The notes under the pieces were generated by a model, which saw nothing but the letters and a program-made list of their open reading frames with translations, had not been told where the DNA came from and did not search any database. Below are positions 25,670 through 36,979 of a stretch of 64,000 bases of DNA, piece after piece. Each line of letters starts with the position of its first letter. The first letter of the stretch is position 1. Origin of the DNA: Ligustrum vulgare (taxonomy: Eukaryota > Streptophyta > Magnoliopsida > Lamiales > Oleaceae); the NCBI GenBank assembly GCA_963555705.1, contig OY743190.1, positions 35,756,929 to 35,820,928 on the forward strand, given 5' to 3'. A program made the translations under genes and the position numbers.

Positions 25670-27868
25670 TGAAATCCTGATTCACACATTTTTTTTTTAA
25701 AGGTTACTAAGTTAGGAATTATTTTCTTGTGTCTTTGATTATATGTTGTAGAATTTTTTTTATTATAGTATATAAAAATGGAATTGCTGAAGGTAAAGAC
25801 CAAAATTATGGAAGTTCCGGAATTGTCTTTTTTTCCGGTATTACATAAAATCGCGTAAAAGTTTTAGGGATTAGATTGAACGGGAGCCTAAGGTTGAGGA
25901 CCAACTTGTAGATGGATGGAATTTAAAAAAAATGGAGCAACTCTATGTCGGTTTAGTGAGAGAGAGAAAAAGATAAATTTTGATAGATATTTTCATTCCC
26001 TTAACCACTCTTTTAATCCTTATTCTTATCATAAACCACCACTTAAAAAAATAAAAGTAAGAGAGAGCTTAGAGAAGAGAGAGAGGGCTGAAATTTTGAG
26101 AAGAAAGAAAGGAAAAATTTTGCAAAAATTTTAAGAAAAGAAAGGGAAAGAGGAGACATCTCAACGAGGTAAGAAATATTTTTCTTCTTTGAAATCTTTG
26201 ATTTTCTTACAAGTTGGAAGGGATTTGAAAACCTAGGGTTTATGAAATTTGGGATGGAATTGAAGAATGAATCATAATCTTGTTCATATGTTTCTTTTGG
26301 TATAGAAATTTCCTAGAAATTAGAATTTAGCAAATATGATGAAATTATGTTAGTTTCCATATCAAGTGGGTTAAGAAGTATGAAGGTGAATTATGAACTT
26401 ATTTCTTATAATGTTGAATTTCATGAAATTGGTATGTGAATGGGGAAATGATATATTTGAAGGAAGAAATGGAATTTTTGATGAAATTGGCTTGAATTCC
26501 AAAATGTAGAAAAAGGTGGTATGCTGAATTTTTTTTACAAAGATAATGTTTGGTCTACAAATTATAGAACCATCACCAATTACATGAATTATAGTATTTA
26601 TGATGATTACCAATGTAAGGAAACCATAATTACTTGTGGAATTGGGAAATGAATAATATAAGTAAGGTATAGAAAAGGGTAGAAAATTCTTGGAAAGATT
26701 GGAATGTAAATTGGTTTACATTGTGTATTACAGGTGAAATTGAGGAGATTGGAAAAGCATACCAACCAAACTAAAATATTGAACCGTGAGTGGAAAACTC
26801 TCTTTCTTACTCTTTAGAAAAGTAATTATTTATGATGTTTTCTATGGTATTCATAAATGTTATGCCTTATCTTTGAAAAGTTTTATATGATATGAATGAC
26901 ATTTCATGATTTTGAGATAATGTGAAAGTTATGAAAAATGATGTGAAGTGTGAATTATTAATTATGATTTTAATGCAAAATTTTGCTAAGTGATACTCGA
27001 TGTTGATAAGTAAATGCCTCCTACGGGAGAAGGGGCCTAGGGCTCAATCTGTTTAAATATGCCTCCTACGGGAGAAGGGGCCTAGGGCTCAAGCTTTTTA
27101 AATATGCCTCCTACGGGAGAAGGGGCTTAGGGCTCAAGTTGTTTAATTATGCCGCCTTGGCGAAGGGGCCACAGGTTACCAGTGGCTCAAGCTGACACAT
27201 TGCGTGCATGTGGTTTCATATAATGAAATACAATAGATAAGTTTATGATATGAGAACTTTGGTGAATTTTGTATTGTTGTTATATGGTGATTTTCTTTTT
27301 TTTTTTTTTTACGGAAACAAATTTTGGGAAAAATGGTTTGTTATTGGGTTTTTCACTCACTGAGTTTATTAGCTCACCAATTTTTCCCATATAAATTTCT
27401 TTCAGGTGATAACTGAAGTTGAGGGACTTCTGATACGATTAGCCTGTGACATCAAGTTTTAGAAAAGAAAAGGTGGACATGATCACATGATGTTAATTTT
27501 GAACACTTTTGTCTTTTGAAAACTTTGTAGATTTTATGGGTTGTAATTATTTCATATGTCATGTAAATATAGTTGAGCTCCTTCACGTGTTGTTTTATAC
27601 GAATATAGGGAATGTGTTTTGTAAACTAATTTCATCAATATTAAACCGTGGGTGGAACTACTTCTATGTTGAAAATTGTGATTTGAAATTATTTTTGAAA
27701 AATAGGGTAATATATGTGTTAATTATTAAAGGCAATATTGTTAAATTATTTCAGAAAATTTTAGATTTTACAAGCCTTGATGATAGGTTTTGAATTTATA
27801 TTTAAAATCTATCGTCGGCGCATGTCTCTCTTCAAGTCTAATGAAGGTACTTGGGGCGGGGCATGTCA
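25670..27868 (+). repeat. 5' LTR of the Tekay-like element
   Basis: Aligns end to end with 34004-36213, differing by scattered substitutions and small indels. The start is altered to TGAAATCCTGA, where the 3' LTR has TGTAATACCCTGA. The end is GGGGCGGGGCATGTCA. It contains a purine-rich leader with gt-ag-like borders near 26150-26750 and a 45-bp tandem repeat (27015-27200). Short frames within it (26371, 27509) are duplicated in the other LTR and are not genes. Confidence 0.9.
27015..27200 (+). repeat. 45-bp tandem repeat in the 5' LTR (3 full units plus 1 diverged)
   Basis: Units start at 27015, 27060, 27105 and 27150. The core is tgcctcctacgggagaagg, then ggcctagggctcaa. The fourth unit is diverged (tgccgccttggcgaaggggc) and longer. 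The same array is present in the 3' LTR at 35358-35537. There are no unique spacers, so it is not a CRISPR array. Confidence 0.9.
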
Positions 27869-27871
27869 ATG

Positions 27872-27883
27872 TGGTATCAGAGC
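27872..27883 (+). other. Primer-binding site for initiator Met tRNA
   Basis: TGGTATCAGAGC lies three bases after the 5' LTR end. It matches the usual plant primer site complementary to the 3' end of initiator Met tRNA, which primes minus-strand cDNA synthesis. Confidence 0.9.
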
Positions 27884-27952
27884 CCTATTTTAAGTTTTCT
27901 TAAGTATTGTTTTCTACATTCTAAAATTTCTTTTATCATAATTACATCATAG

Positions 27953-28815
27953 GTGATCATGCCACCACGAAAGGGGCGAGCTCGCAGTCTACCAGCAGAG
28001 TTGCCTCAAATTCCAGTTGCACCTGAAAGAAGTAACGTAGGAGAGACTGAGAGGGTAGAGGTGTCAGTTCAGCAGCCTAATGAGCCTCCTAGTCAGGAAA
28101 CTAGAAAGGAATTTAGCATCGAGAGAGCTATGAAATTAGGAGCGAAGACTTTTACAGGTACAGCTGATCCAACAGCTGATCCAGCAGCTGCAGAGAAATG
28201 GATTTTGAGGCTTGAAAGGATATTTGATGTTATGGGATGTCCCGATGGTGTGAAATTACGTCTTGCTACATTTTTGCTAGAGGAAGGGGCCTATGACTAG
28301 TGGCAGACGGTGTTACTTAGATATCCTAATTGTTCTAGTGTTACCTGGAAGACTTTTAAAGATGCTTTCTATGAGACGTATTACCCCTTCTCGTATATGG
28401 ATGCTCGACGGAATGAGTTTTTGAATTTGGTGCAAGGGTCGATGACAGTAGCAGAATACCAGAAGAAATTTATTAATTATCTAAATATGCTGAGGTTCTT
28501 GTTCGAGATGAAGTTATCAAATGTAAGAGATTTGAAAGGGGATTGAGAGAAGAAATTAGAACTGCTGTAACTGTATCTGAATGGAAAAATTTTGGGAAGT
28601 TGGTTGAGGCAGCTATGAGGATGGAAGGAAGCATAACAGATAAATGGAAGAGACGGGAATAATCACAATTTAAGAGTAGCAGTGGTCAGACAGGGTCGGA
28701 GGCACGAGGTAGATTTCAAAAAGGGGATAAGAGATCTTACCCAGGCCCCCCTGCGGCAGGAAATTTTAGATAGAAAATGTAAGATAGTCGACAGTCCCAG
28801 ATTAGACGAAACACA
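27953..28815 (+). pseudogene. gag of the Tekay-like element (broken)
   Basis: The reading frame opens at 27953 or 27959 (MPPRKGRAR) and encodes the gag capsid region. This includes the block around ADPAAAEKWILRLERIFDVM and, after a stop at 28298-28300, the block TYYPFSYMDARRNEFLNLVQ. A frameshift lies near 28489; from there the coding frame is that of the following pol. Further in-frame stops are at 28660, 28771 and 28780. The protein would package element RNA in virus-like particles, but the breaks prevent it. The zinc knuckle lies further on, in the 28816 frame. Confidence 0.85.
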
Positions 28816-30744
28816 ATGCAGCAGTCCCAGCCCCAGAGCTACTTACCAGATGCATCCTTCCCTTGGCAAAAAGAAGGATCTGGCAGTGTGAATCGTTTTC
28901 AGTGCCTACTGTGTGGAAAATTTCATACAGGAGAATGCTTAAAGGGAAGTAAAGTGTGTTACCGGTGTGGACAAGCGGGCCATATCAAAAGGGATTGTCC
29001 ACTATTGACACAAGAGAGTGGAATGTCATCCAGATCTGTACCTCAGCAAAATCTTAGTAATACCAGAGTTAGTCAAAACCCTACGAAGAAAGTGGAAGGT
29101 ACTAGTGCAGTAAAGGGGATGCAAACAACCGTAGGCAGTAATGCAGGATCTCAGACACGGGGACAGCTAGGACGACCCAAGTCTCAGGGTAAAATATTTA
29201 CCTTGACACAACAGGCAGCTAAGGAGTCTCCTGATGTAGTTATAGGTATACTATCTATCTTTGATAAAGATGCTCATGTTTTATTTGATCCTGGAGCTAC
29301 ACATTCTTTCATTTCAAGTGCATTTTCTATATATGTGAATCGTAATCCCGAACCATTGGGAAATTGTCTAGTGATAACCACCCCAGTTGGGGAGTCATTT
29401 CTAACTGATAGAATTTATCAAGAATGTAGTATTAAAATTTGTGATCAGGAGTTAAGGGCTAATTTAATTCCAATCTTACTTCATGATTTTGATGTCATTT
29501 TGGGTATGGACTTCTTAGCGACAAATCATGCCACAATTGATTGTTTTCAAAAAGAAGTGATGTTCAAGCGGCCGTATCACCCAGTGGCTGTATTTGTAGG
29601 CCAACGTCGGGTTATTCCTTCTTGCGTGATTTCAGCTATTAAAGCTAGGAAATTACTTCGAAAGGGTTGTGAAGTGTATTTAGCAAATGTACTTGACAGA
29701 AGTGTGAGCAAGCTGAAACTGGAGGATACACCCATAGTGCAAGAATTTCCAGATGTATTTCCAAATGATCCCCCAGGTTTACCCCCTGATCAGGAAATTG
29801 AATTCACTATAGATGTTGCCCTGGGAACAACTCCTATTGCGCAACAACCATACCGAATGTCTCCAACAGAGCTCAAGGAGTTAAAGACTCAATTACAAGA
29901 ACTGATCGATAAGGGGTTCATAAGGCCGAGTTTATCTCCATGGGGAGCACCGGTTTTATTTGTGAAAAAGAAAGATGGCACCCTGCGGTTATGTATAGAT
30001 TATCGGCAACTCAATAAAGTGACGATTCGGAATAAATACCCCTTGTCCCGGATTGATGAATTGTTTGATCAGCTTAGAGGTGCAGTGATATTTTCAAAAA
30101 TTGATTTGAGATCCGGATATCACCAACTGAAGATTAAGGATGCTGACATACCGAAAACTGCTTTTAGAACTCGATATGGTCACTATGAGTTTCTAGTGAT
30201 ACCTTTTGGGTTGACGAATGCTCCAGCTGTTTTTATGGATTTAATGAATCGGGTGTTTTGTCCATATTTGGATAAGTTTTTGATAGTATTTATTGATGAT
30301 ATTCTAGTGTATTCTCAAAGTAAAGAGGAGCATGCTACACACCTCAGGATGGTTTTGCAAACCTTACGCGAGAAGAAGTTATAGGCTAAATTCAGTAAGT
30401 GTGAATTTTGGTTGAAGAAAGTTGTATTTCTGGGCCACGTAATATCAGCAACAAGCATTTATGTTGATCCCTAGAAGATTGAAGCAATCACTAAATGGGA
30501 GAAACCTACAAATGTGACAGAAGTAAGAAGTTTCCTTGGGCTCGCAAGTTACTATCGTCATTTTGTAGAAGGATTTTCTAAAATTTCCTTACCTCTTACC
30601 AATTTGACAAGAAAGAATGTAAGATTTCAATGGACAGAGGAATGTGAAAGGAGCTACCAAGAATTGAAACAAAGATTAACTTCAGCTCCAATACTTGCAA
30701 TTCCAATTCCAGGAGAAGAATATGTAATATACAGTGATGCTTCA
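28816..30744 (+). pseudogene. Zinc knuckle, protease, reverse transcriptase and start of RNase H (Tekay-like pol)
   Basis: A 522-residue open stretch (28816-30384) carries a CCHC knuckle (C48, C51, H56, C61). A retropepsin motif is at residues 158-161, but as D-P-G-A instead of the usual D-S/T-G-A, a change expected to harm catalysis. Reverse transcriptase follows, with [20 protein letters not shown] and the catalytic FIDD at 492-495. Stops at 30382-30384 and 30472-30474 interrupt the RT-to-RNase H connection, which continues as [18 protein letters not shown]. RNase H starts (YSDAS) and is cut at 30744 by another element; it resumes at 32139. Confidence 0.88.
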
Positions 30745-31213
30745 TTTAGTATACTAATTTCAAATCAATAGTTATTACCTTAATAGTGGTAATCAAATTT
30801 TGATATATATGTATATATCTCCATATAAGGTAAAATTGGAGATTTGATTTATAGGAAAAATGGTAAGATATATGTACGCATGGAAATTATGAATTATGAA
30901 AATAAAAATATTATTTCCATACAACTAGTGAAAGTTCAGTGGCAAAATCATTCGATTGAAGAGTCCATGTGGGAACGAGAGGTGGAAATGCGAGCCAAGT
31001 ACCTGCAACTCTTTGACGAGTTCTGAGGTAAATTTCGAGGACGAATTTTATTTTAAGGATGGTAGATTATAATACCCATACTCTTAAATTAAATTACTTT
31101 AAAGTTTATGGGTCAATTAGATGTTGACCACTAATTAAGGATCATGGGTGCAATTAATTTGGACTGCAAAAAAAAAAAAAAAAAACTCACGTATATTTTT
31201 AGGGTTAAAATTC

Positions 31214-31284
<71 letters not shown>

Positions 31285-32133
31285 GGTATGATGCATGTTA
31301 TGATATATATTAGAATATTTAATTTTAGTATACTAATTTCAAATCAATAGTTATTACCTTAATAGTGGTAATCAGATTTTGATATATATGTATATATCTC
31401 CATATAAGGTAAAATTGGAGATTTGATTTATAGGAAAAATGGTAAGATATATGTACGCATGGAAATTATGAATTATGAAAATAAAAATATTATTTCATAT
31501 GGAAATAATATTATTTACTCCAAGATAAATTATATTACTTCCATCTTGGCCAAAATCATGTGTTCAATAAAAAGAATGATTTTGATACCAAAACTAGTTA
31601 AACTTCACCCTATAAATACCCCCTCACGTCACTTCTCTTTACCACACACAAAATCATCTCTCGGTAAGTATATACGTGTAAATTTTAAGTATGCATTTTG
31701 AAATAATATGTTATGGTCCATATGTATGTTCTAAGATTCGGACCGGAGTTTTAGTAGCGCTACACATGCAAACTCATACCACCTATGTTCGGTATAGTTT
31801 TCATGTCTCCATTACGTATGAATTATGATTTCAAGATTTATGATAAACATGTGTATACTTATTGAGATTTCTCACCCCTTTCATGTTTCTCCCTTTCCAG
31901 ATAATTGATTGGTTCGAGAAGGTCAGCGTGGAGATGGCGAGCGATAACGGATCAGAAAATAAATTAGACTTTTATCCATAGTTTTTACTTTTAAAAGTTC
32001 TAGACACATTTAATTATTGTTGGCTTCTTTATTAAATCATTATGTTTAATTTAAGTTCTTTCTTATTATTTTTATCCTATGACTTTATGCAAGTTTCGTG
32101 ACATTCGATTCGTTAAGGTTTCAGGTCGTCACA
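30745..32133 (+). mobile_element. Rearranged chromovirus remnant inserted in RNase H, TSD CTTCA
   Basis: It is flanked by CTTCA (30740-30744 and 32134-32138). The contents in order are a 173-bp internal piece of the LTR (30745-30917), the 3' end of a pol frame with a chromodomain-like tail (30918-31026, residues SIEESMWEREVEMRAKYLQL), a purine tract (ttaaggatggtaga), and an LTR of about 1.07 kb (31068-32133; start TATAATACCC, an altered TGTAATACCC; end GGTCGTCACA). The 173-bp piece matches 31324-31496 of that LTR at a constant offset of 579. The first 256 bases of the left LTR are missing exactly at the target junction, and most of the internal region is deleted. Confidence 0.82.
31217..31280. 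repeat. Microsatellite (AT)n
   Basis: About 32 AT units within the LTR of the nested element. The left LTR piece lacks this segment, because the truncation removed it. Confidence 0.9.
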
Positions 32134-32138
32134 CTTCA

Positions 32139-33956
32139 CAACAAGGTCTAAGGTGTGTATTGATGCAGAATGGAAAGGTGATAGCATATGCTTCCCCGTC
32201 AGTTAAAGAAGCATGAAATAAATTATCCAACACATGACTTAGAGCTAGCGGCAATTGTCCTTGCTTTAAAAATCTGGAGACATTATTTGTATGGAGAAAA
32301 GTGCCACATTTATACAGATTACAAGAGTTTAAAGTATATTTTTGATCAGAAGGAGTTGAACTTGAGGCAAAGGAGATGGCTAGAACTGATAAATGATTAT
32401 GATTGTACGATAAATTATCACCCAGGAAAGGCTAATACGCTTAGCAGAAAGGCCTCTAGTTCTGCAAGACAATCCCATGCAGTATGTTCTGCATTGATTG
32501 GAGAATTATGAGTATTAGAGGCTCAGTTAGTAGTGATAGGCTCCGGAGCATTACTTGCGAATTTTCAGGTAAGACCCATTTTAGTTGATAAGATACGAAT
32601 GAAGCAAGCTCAGGATTCAGTTCTCAGTAGATTGATGAAAGAAGTTACAGAGGGAATGCGCACATATTATAGTATTAGAGACGATGGAGCCCTAATGAAG
32701 GGAAAAAGATTATGTGTTTCTAATGATCCCGAATTGAAGAAAGAAATTCTAGAGGAAACTCACAGCTCAGCTTATGCTATGCATCCTGGAGGTACCAAGA
32801 TGTATCGAACATTGAGAGAATATTACCGGTGGCCAGGAATGAAGAAAGAGATAGCTGAGTATGTATCTAAATGTCTTATCTGTCAACAAGTGAAGCCTGA
32901 ACGTCAGAAAGCAGCAGGACTTCTACAGACGTTACCCATTCCAGACTGGAAATGGGAACATATTACTGTGGATTTTCTCTTTGGGCTTCCTCGCACTCAA
33001 AATGGTCATAATGGTATTTGGGTTATTGTGGACAGATTGACAAAGACTGCAAGATTTTTACCTATAAAAGCCATTGATTCTCTAGAGAAATTAGCAAAGC
33101 TGTATGTTGATGAGATAGTGAGTTCATATGGAGCACCAGTATCGATAGTTTCAGATCGAGATCCTCGCTTTACTTCTAAATTTTGGTCAAGTTTACAAAA
33201 AGCTCTGGGTACTAAACTACATTTTAGTACAACTTTTCATCCTCAAACAGATGGTCAGTCAGAGAGGACTATCCAAACACTGGAAGATATGTTACGAGCA
33301 TGTGTGCTCCAATTCAAAGGAAATTGGGATACTCACCTTTCCCTGATGGAGTTCGCATATAATAATACTTATCACTCCAGTATAGAGATGGCCCCATATG
33401 AGGCACTTTATGGTAGAAAATGTAGGACACTAGCCTGTTGGGATGAACCTGGGGAGAGAAAATTATTGGGACCAGAATATGTACAGATTTCCACTGAAAA
33501 GGTGAAGCTGATTAAGGAAAAACTAAAATGAGTTCAAGATAGACAGAAAAGCTATGCATATAAACGTCGGAGGGACCTCGAATTCCAGATTGGAGAGAGG
33601 GTGTTTCTGCGTTTATCACCTTGGAAGGGAGTGCTTAGATTTGGCAAGAAGGGAAAACTTAGCCCGACTTATATTGGTCCATATGAGATTAGTGAACGAG
33701 TTGGCCCAGTTGCTTATCGATGCTTCATAAGTATATTTCTGATCCTTCTCACATTTTGGAACCACAACCAATAGAGATAACAGAATATTTAACTTATGAG
33801 GAGCAGCCCATTAAGATAATAGATCTGAAAAAACAAGTACTGCGTAATAAAACCATTCCATTGGTTAGAGTTCTCTGGAGGAATCACGTTGTTAAAGAGG
33901 CAACATGGGAAAGCGAAGAGCAGATGAAACAAAGATATCCTCAACTCTTTTGACTC
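32139..33956 (+). pseudogene. RNase H, integrase and chromodomain-like tail of the Tekay-like element
   Basis: RNase H resumes right after the nested insertion and reads through [20 protein letters not shown] and [14 protein letters not shown] to a stop at 32509-32511. Integrase occupies 32533-33531. It has a zinc-binding H-H-C-C part ending CLICQQVK and a catalytic core with D (TVDFLFGLP), D (VSDRDPRF) and E (DGQSERTIQTLED). A stop lies at 33529-33531, after which the frame continues (GERVFLRLSPWKGVLRFG). A small deletion with frame change occurs at about 33720. The C-terminal chromodomain-like segment runs to 33953 (VRVLWRNHVVKEATWE). Such domains direct insertion to heterochromatin in chromoviruses. 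Confidence 0.88.
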
Positions 33957-33980
33957 CTAATGTGTAAATTTTGAGGACGA

Positions 33981-34003
33981 AAATTTTTAAAGGGGGTAAG
34001 TAT
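33981..34003 (+). other. Polypurine tract of the Tekay-like element
   Basis: aaagggggtaagtat lies immediately before the 3' LTR. It is the expected plus-strand primer site, placed directly after the C-terminal tail of pol. Confidence 0.7.
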
Positions 34004-36213
34004 TGTAATACCCTGATTCACGCATTTTTTTTAAAAGGTTACTAAGTTTAGAATTATTTTCTTGTGTCTTTGATTATATGTTGTAGAATTTTTTTATTAT
34101 AGTATATAAAAATAGAATTGCTGAAGGTAAAGACCAAAATTATGGAAGTTCCGGATTTGTCGTTTTTTTCCGGTATTACATAAAATCGCGTAAAAGTTTC
34201 AGGGATTAGATTGAACGGGAGCCTAAGGTTGAGGACCAACTTGTAGATGGATGGAATTAAAAAAAAATGGAGCAACTCTATGTCGGTTTAGTGAGAGAGA
34301 GAAAAAGATAAATTTTGATAGATATTTTCATTCTCTTAACCACTCTTTTAATCCTTATTCTTATCATAAACCACCACTTAAAAAAATAAAAGAAAGAGAG
34401 AGCTTAGAGAAGTGAGAGAGGGCTGAAATTTTGAGAAGAAAGAAAGGAAAAAAATTTCAAAAATTTTAAGAAAAGAAAAGGAAGGGAAAGAGGAGACATC
34501 TCAACAAGGTAAGAAATATTTTTCTCCTTTGAATTCTTTGATTTTCTTACAAGTTGGAAAGGATTTGAAAACCTAGGGTTTATGAAAATTTGGAATGGAA
34601 TTGAAGAATGAGTCATAATCTTGTTCATATGTTTCTTTTGGTATAGAAATTTCCTAGAAATTAGAATTTAGTAAATATGATGAAATTATGTTAGTTTCCA
34701 TATCAAGTGGGTTAAGAAGTATGAAGGTGAATTATGAACTTATTTCTTATAATGTTGAATCTCATGAAATTGGTATGTGAATCGGGAAATGATATATGTG
34801 AAGGAAGAAATGGAATTTTTGATGAAATTGGCTTGAATTCCAAAATGTAGAAAAAAGGGGGTATGCTGAATTTTTGTTTACAAAGATAATGTTTGGTCTA
34901 CAAATTATAGAACCATCACCAATTACATGAATTATAGTATTTATGATGATTACCAATGTAAGGAAACCATAATTACTTGTGGAATTGGGAAATACATAAT
35001 ATAAGTAAGGTATAGAAAAGGGTAGAAAATTCTTGGAAAGATTGGAATGTAAGTTGGTTTACATTGTGTATTACAGGTGAAATTGAGAAGATTGGAAAAG
35101 CATACCAACCAAACTAAAATATTGAACCGTGAGTGGAAAACTCTCTTTCTTACTCTTTAGAAAAGTAATTATTTATGATGTTTTCTATGGTATTCATAAA
35201 TGTTATGACTTATCTTTGAAAAGTTTTATATGATATGAATGACATTTCATGATTTTGAGATAATGTGAAAGTTATGGAAAATGATGTGAAGTGTGAATTG
35301 TTAATTATGATTTTAATGCAAAATTTTGCTAAGTGATACTCGATGTTGATAAGTAAATGCCTCCTACGGGAGAAGGGGCCTAGGGCTCAATCTGTTTAAG
35401 TATGCCTCCTACGGGAGAAGGGGTCTAGGGCTCAAGCTGTTTAAATATGCCTCCTAAGGTAGAAGGGGCCTAGGGCTCAAGTTGTTTAATTATGCCGCCT
35501 TGGCGAAGGGGCCACAGGTTTTCAGTGGCTCAAGCTGACACATTGCGTGCATGTGGTTTCATATAATGAAATACAATCGATAAGTTTATGATATGAGAAC
35601 TTTGGTGAATTTTGTATTGTTGTTATATGATGATTTTCTTTTTTTTTTTTTTTACGGAAACAAATTTTGGGAAAAATGGTTTGTTATTGGATTTTTCACT
35701 CACTGAGTTTATTAGCTCACCTATTTTTCCCATATAAATTTCTTTCAGGTGACAACTGAAGTTGAGCGACTTCTGGTACGCTTAGCATGTGACATCAAGT
35801 TTTAGAAAAGAAAAGGTGGACATGATCACATGATGTTAATTTTGAACACTTTTGTCTTTTGAAAACTTTGTAGATTTTATGGGTTGTAATTATTTCATAT
35901 GTCAGGTAAATATAGTTGAGCTCTTCCACGTGTTGTTTTATACGAATATAGGGAATGTGTTTTGTAAACTAATTTCATCGATATTAAACCGTGGGTGGAA
36001 CTACTTCTATGTTGAAAATTGTGATTTGAAATTATTTTTGAAAAACAAGGTAAAATAAATGTGTTAATTATTAAAGGCAATATTGTCGAATTATTTCAGA
36101 AAATTTTAAATTTTACGAGCCTTGATGAAAGGTTTTGAATTTATATTTAAAATCTATCGTCGGCGCATGTCTCTCTTCAAGTTTAATAAAGGTACTTGGG
36201 GCGGGGCATGTCA
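34004..36213 (+). repeat. 3' LTR of the Tekay-like element
   Basis: Starts TGTAATACCCTGA and ends GGGGCGGGGCATGTCA (2210 bp). It matches the 5' LTR throughout, including the 45-bp tandem array (35358-35537). It is followed by AATGG, the imperfect target duplication. Confidence 0.9.
35358..35537 (+). repeat. 45-bp tandem repeat in the 3' LTR
   Basis: Units start at 35358, 35403, 35448 and 35493, the last diverged. The unit number equals that of the 5' LTR, so the array was already in this form when the element inserted. Single-base differences exist (unit 2 has ggggtcta; unit 3 has ctaaggtaga). Confidence 0.9.
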
Positions 36214-36601
36214 AATGGATATTTGCAAATTGTTCCCTCGTGTTTAATTTGCTCTTCAGTCCTTCAACTTTCAATTACAACATTATAATCTCCATACTTT
36301 GAAATTTTCTCAATTTGCTCGTTTCAACTCTCAGTTCCTTCAATTGGATCCTCCAATTTCTTATTCATTTACTTTAGCAAATTGCACATTTTCGGTTGAC
36401 GTTACAAACTTATCAATTGCTCATTTTAGCTCCAATTAGCATCCAAATATGCATTTTTCCCACTGTTTGCTCCATTCTTCCCCTTTTGAGATATTTTCTG
36501 CAAAGTAACAATTAAACATAAATTAAAGAGCATATATTCTAAAACGATAATGATTTCTTCTAATTTAGACATACAGGTAAGTGCATAAAATACACTTATC
36601 A

Positions 36602-36979
36602 AGGAATTTCGGGAGGGAAAGCATAAGGTTGTAATCATACATGAGAGATGCAAGAAAAATAAATAGAAAATTATTGTTTGACCACATGGAATTCGGGTTT
36701 TAAGGCATTATAATCTCCACTATGTTGAGTATACTTTTATATTGGTATGGGTTTGATTTTGACTATTGAGACACACATGTGAAAAGTCGAGCATCGGGTA
36801 AGTAGAAATAATTTTTATAATGTTGTTCAACTTTCTTTTCGTAAGTGTATATTTTATCTGAACTTGAGGCATATAGCAAGTGAATTGACAGTTGACAAAA
36901 ATATGTTATTTGGATTTTTGTTTTATAGTTTAATTTTACTTTAATTGAGAATGAACAATAATTCTAGTTTGGGAGTATT
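36602..36979 (+). other. 3' end of the internal region of an Athila-like element, with purine tract
   Basis: Non-coding sequence ending tctagtttgggagtatt directly before the LTR at 36980. This is the typical position and style of the polypurine tract in Athila-like elements. It is probably the continuation of 20995-24384 on the other side of the solo LTR insertion. Confidence 0.45.

Larger units (their letters stand above)
25670..36213 (+). mobile_element. Complete but inactive Tekay-like Ty3/gypsy chromovirus
   Basis: Two long, closely similar direct repeats (25670-27868 and 34004-36213) enclose a Met-tRNA primer site, gag, protease, RT, RNase H, integrase, a chromodomain-like tail and a purine tract. 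The flanking 5-mers are ATTGG (25665-25669) and AATGG (36214-36218), a one-mismatch TSD. It lies inside the solo LTR at 24385-36601. Removing the fourth element in its RNase H (30745-32138 with one TSD copy) leaves about 9.15 kb. The coding region has at least eight in-frame stops, a gag frameshift and a small deletion before the tail, so it cannot move by itself. LTR length, primer type and the C-terminal phrase VRVLWRNHVVKEATWE point to the Tekay/Del group. Confidence 0.88.
24385..36601 (-). mobile_element. Solo LTR, TSD AGGAA, split by a complete Tekay-like element
   Basis: Plus-strand termini are TGTTGTTATGTAAAATCGC (24385) and ATACACTTATCA (36601). Identical 5-bp repeats AGGAA lie at 24380-24384 and 36602-36606. 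On the minus strand it starts TGATAAGTGTA, the same start as the LTR at 36980-38380, and ends in a block with the phrase tcactttattacttg. Removing the insertion at 25670-36218 leaves about 1.67 kb. It contains no coding sequence of its own. Confidence 0.8.

Noticed and set aside
27015..27200. CRISPR-like direct repeats
   Set aside because: The 45-bp units are contiguous with no unique spacers and lie inside a plant LTR.
27509..27793. 94-codon plus-strand ORF, duplicated at 35852
   Set aside because: Both copies sit at the same place in the two LTRs; they are LTR sequence, not a gene.
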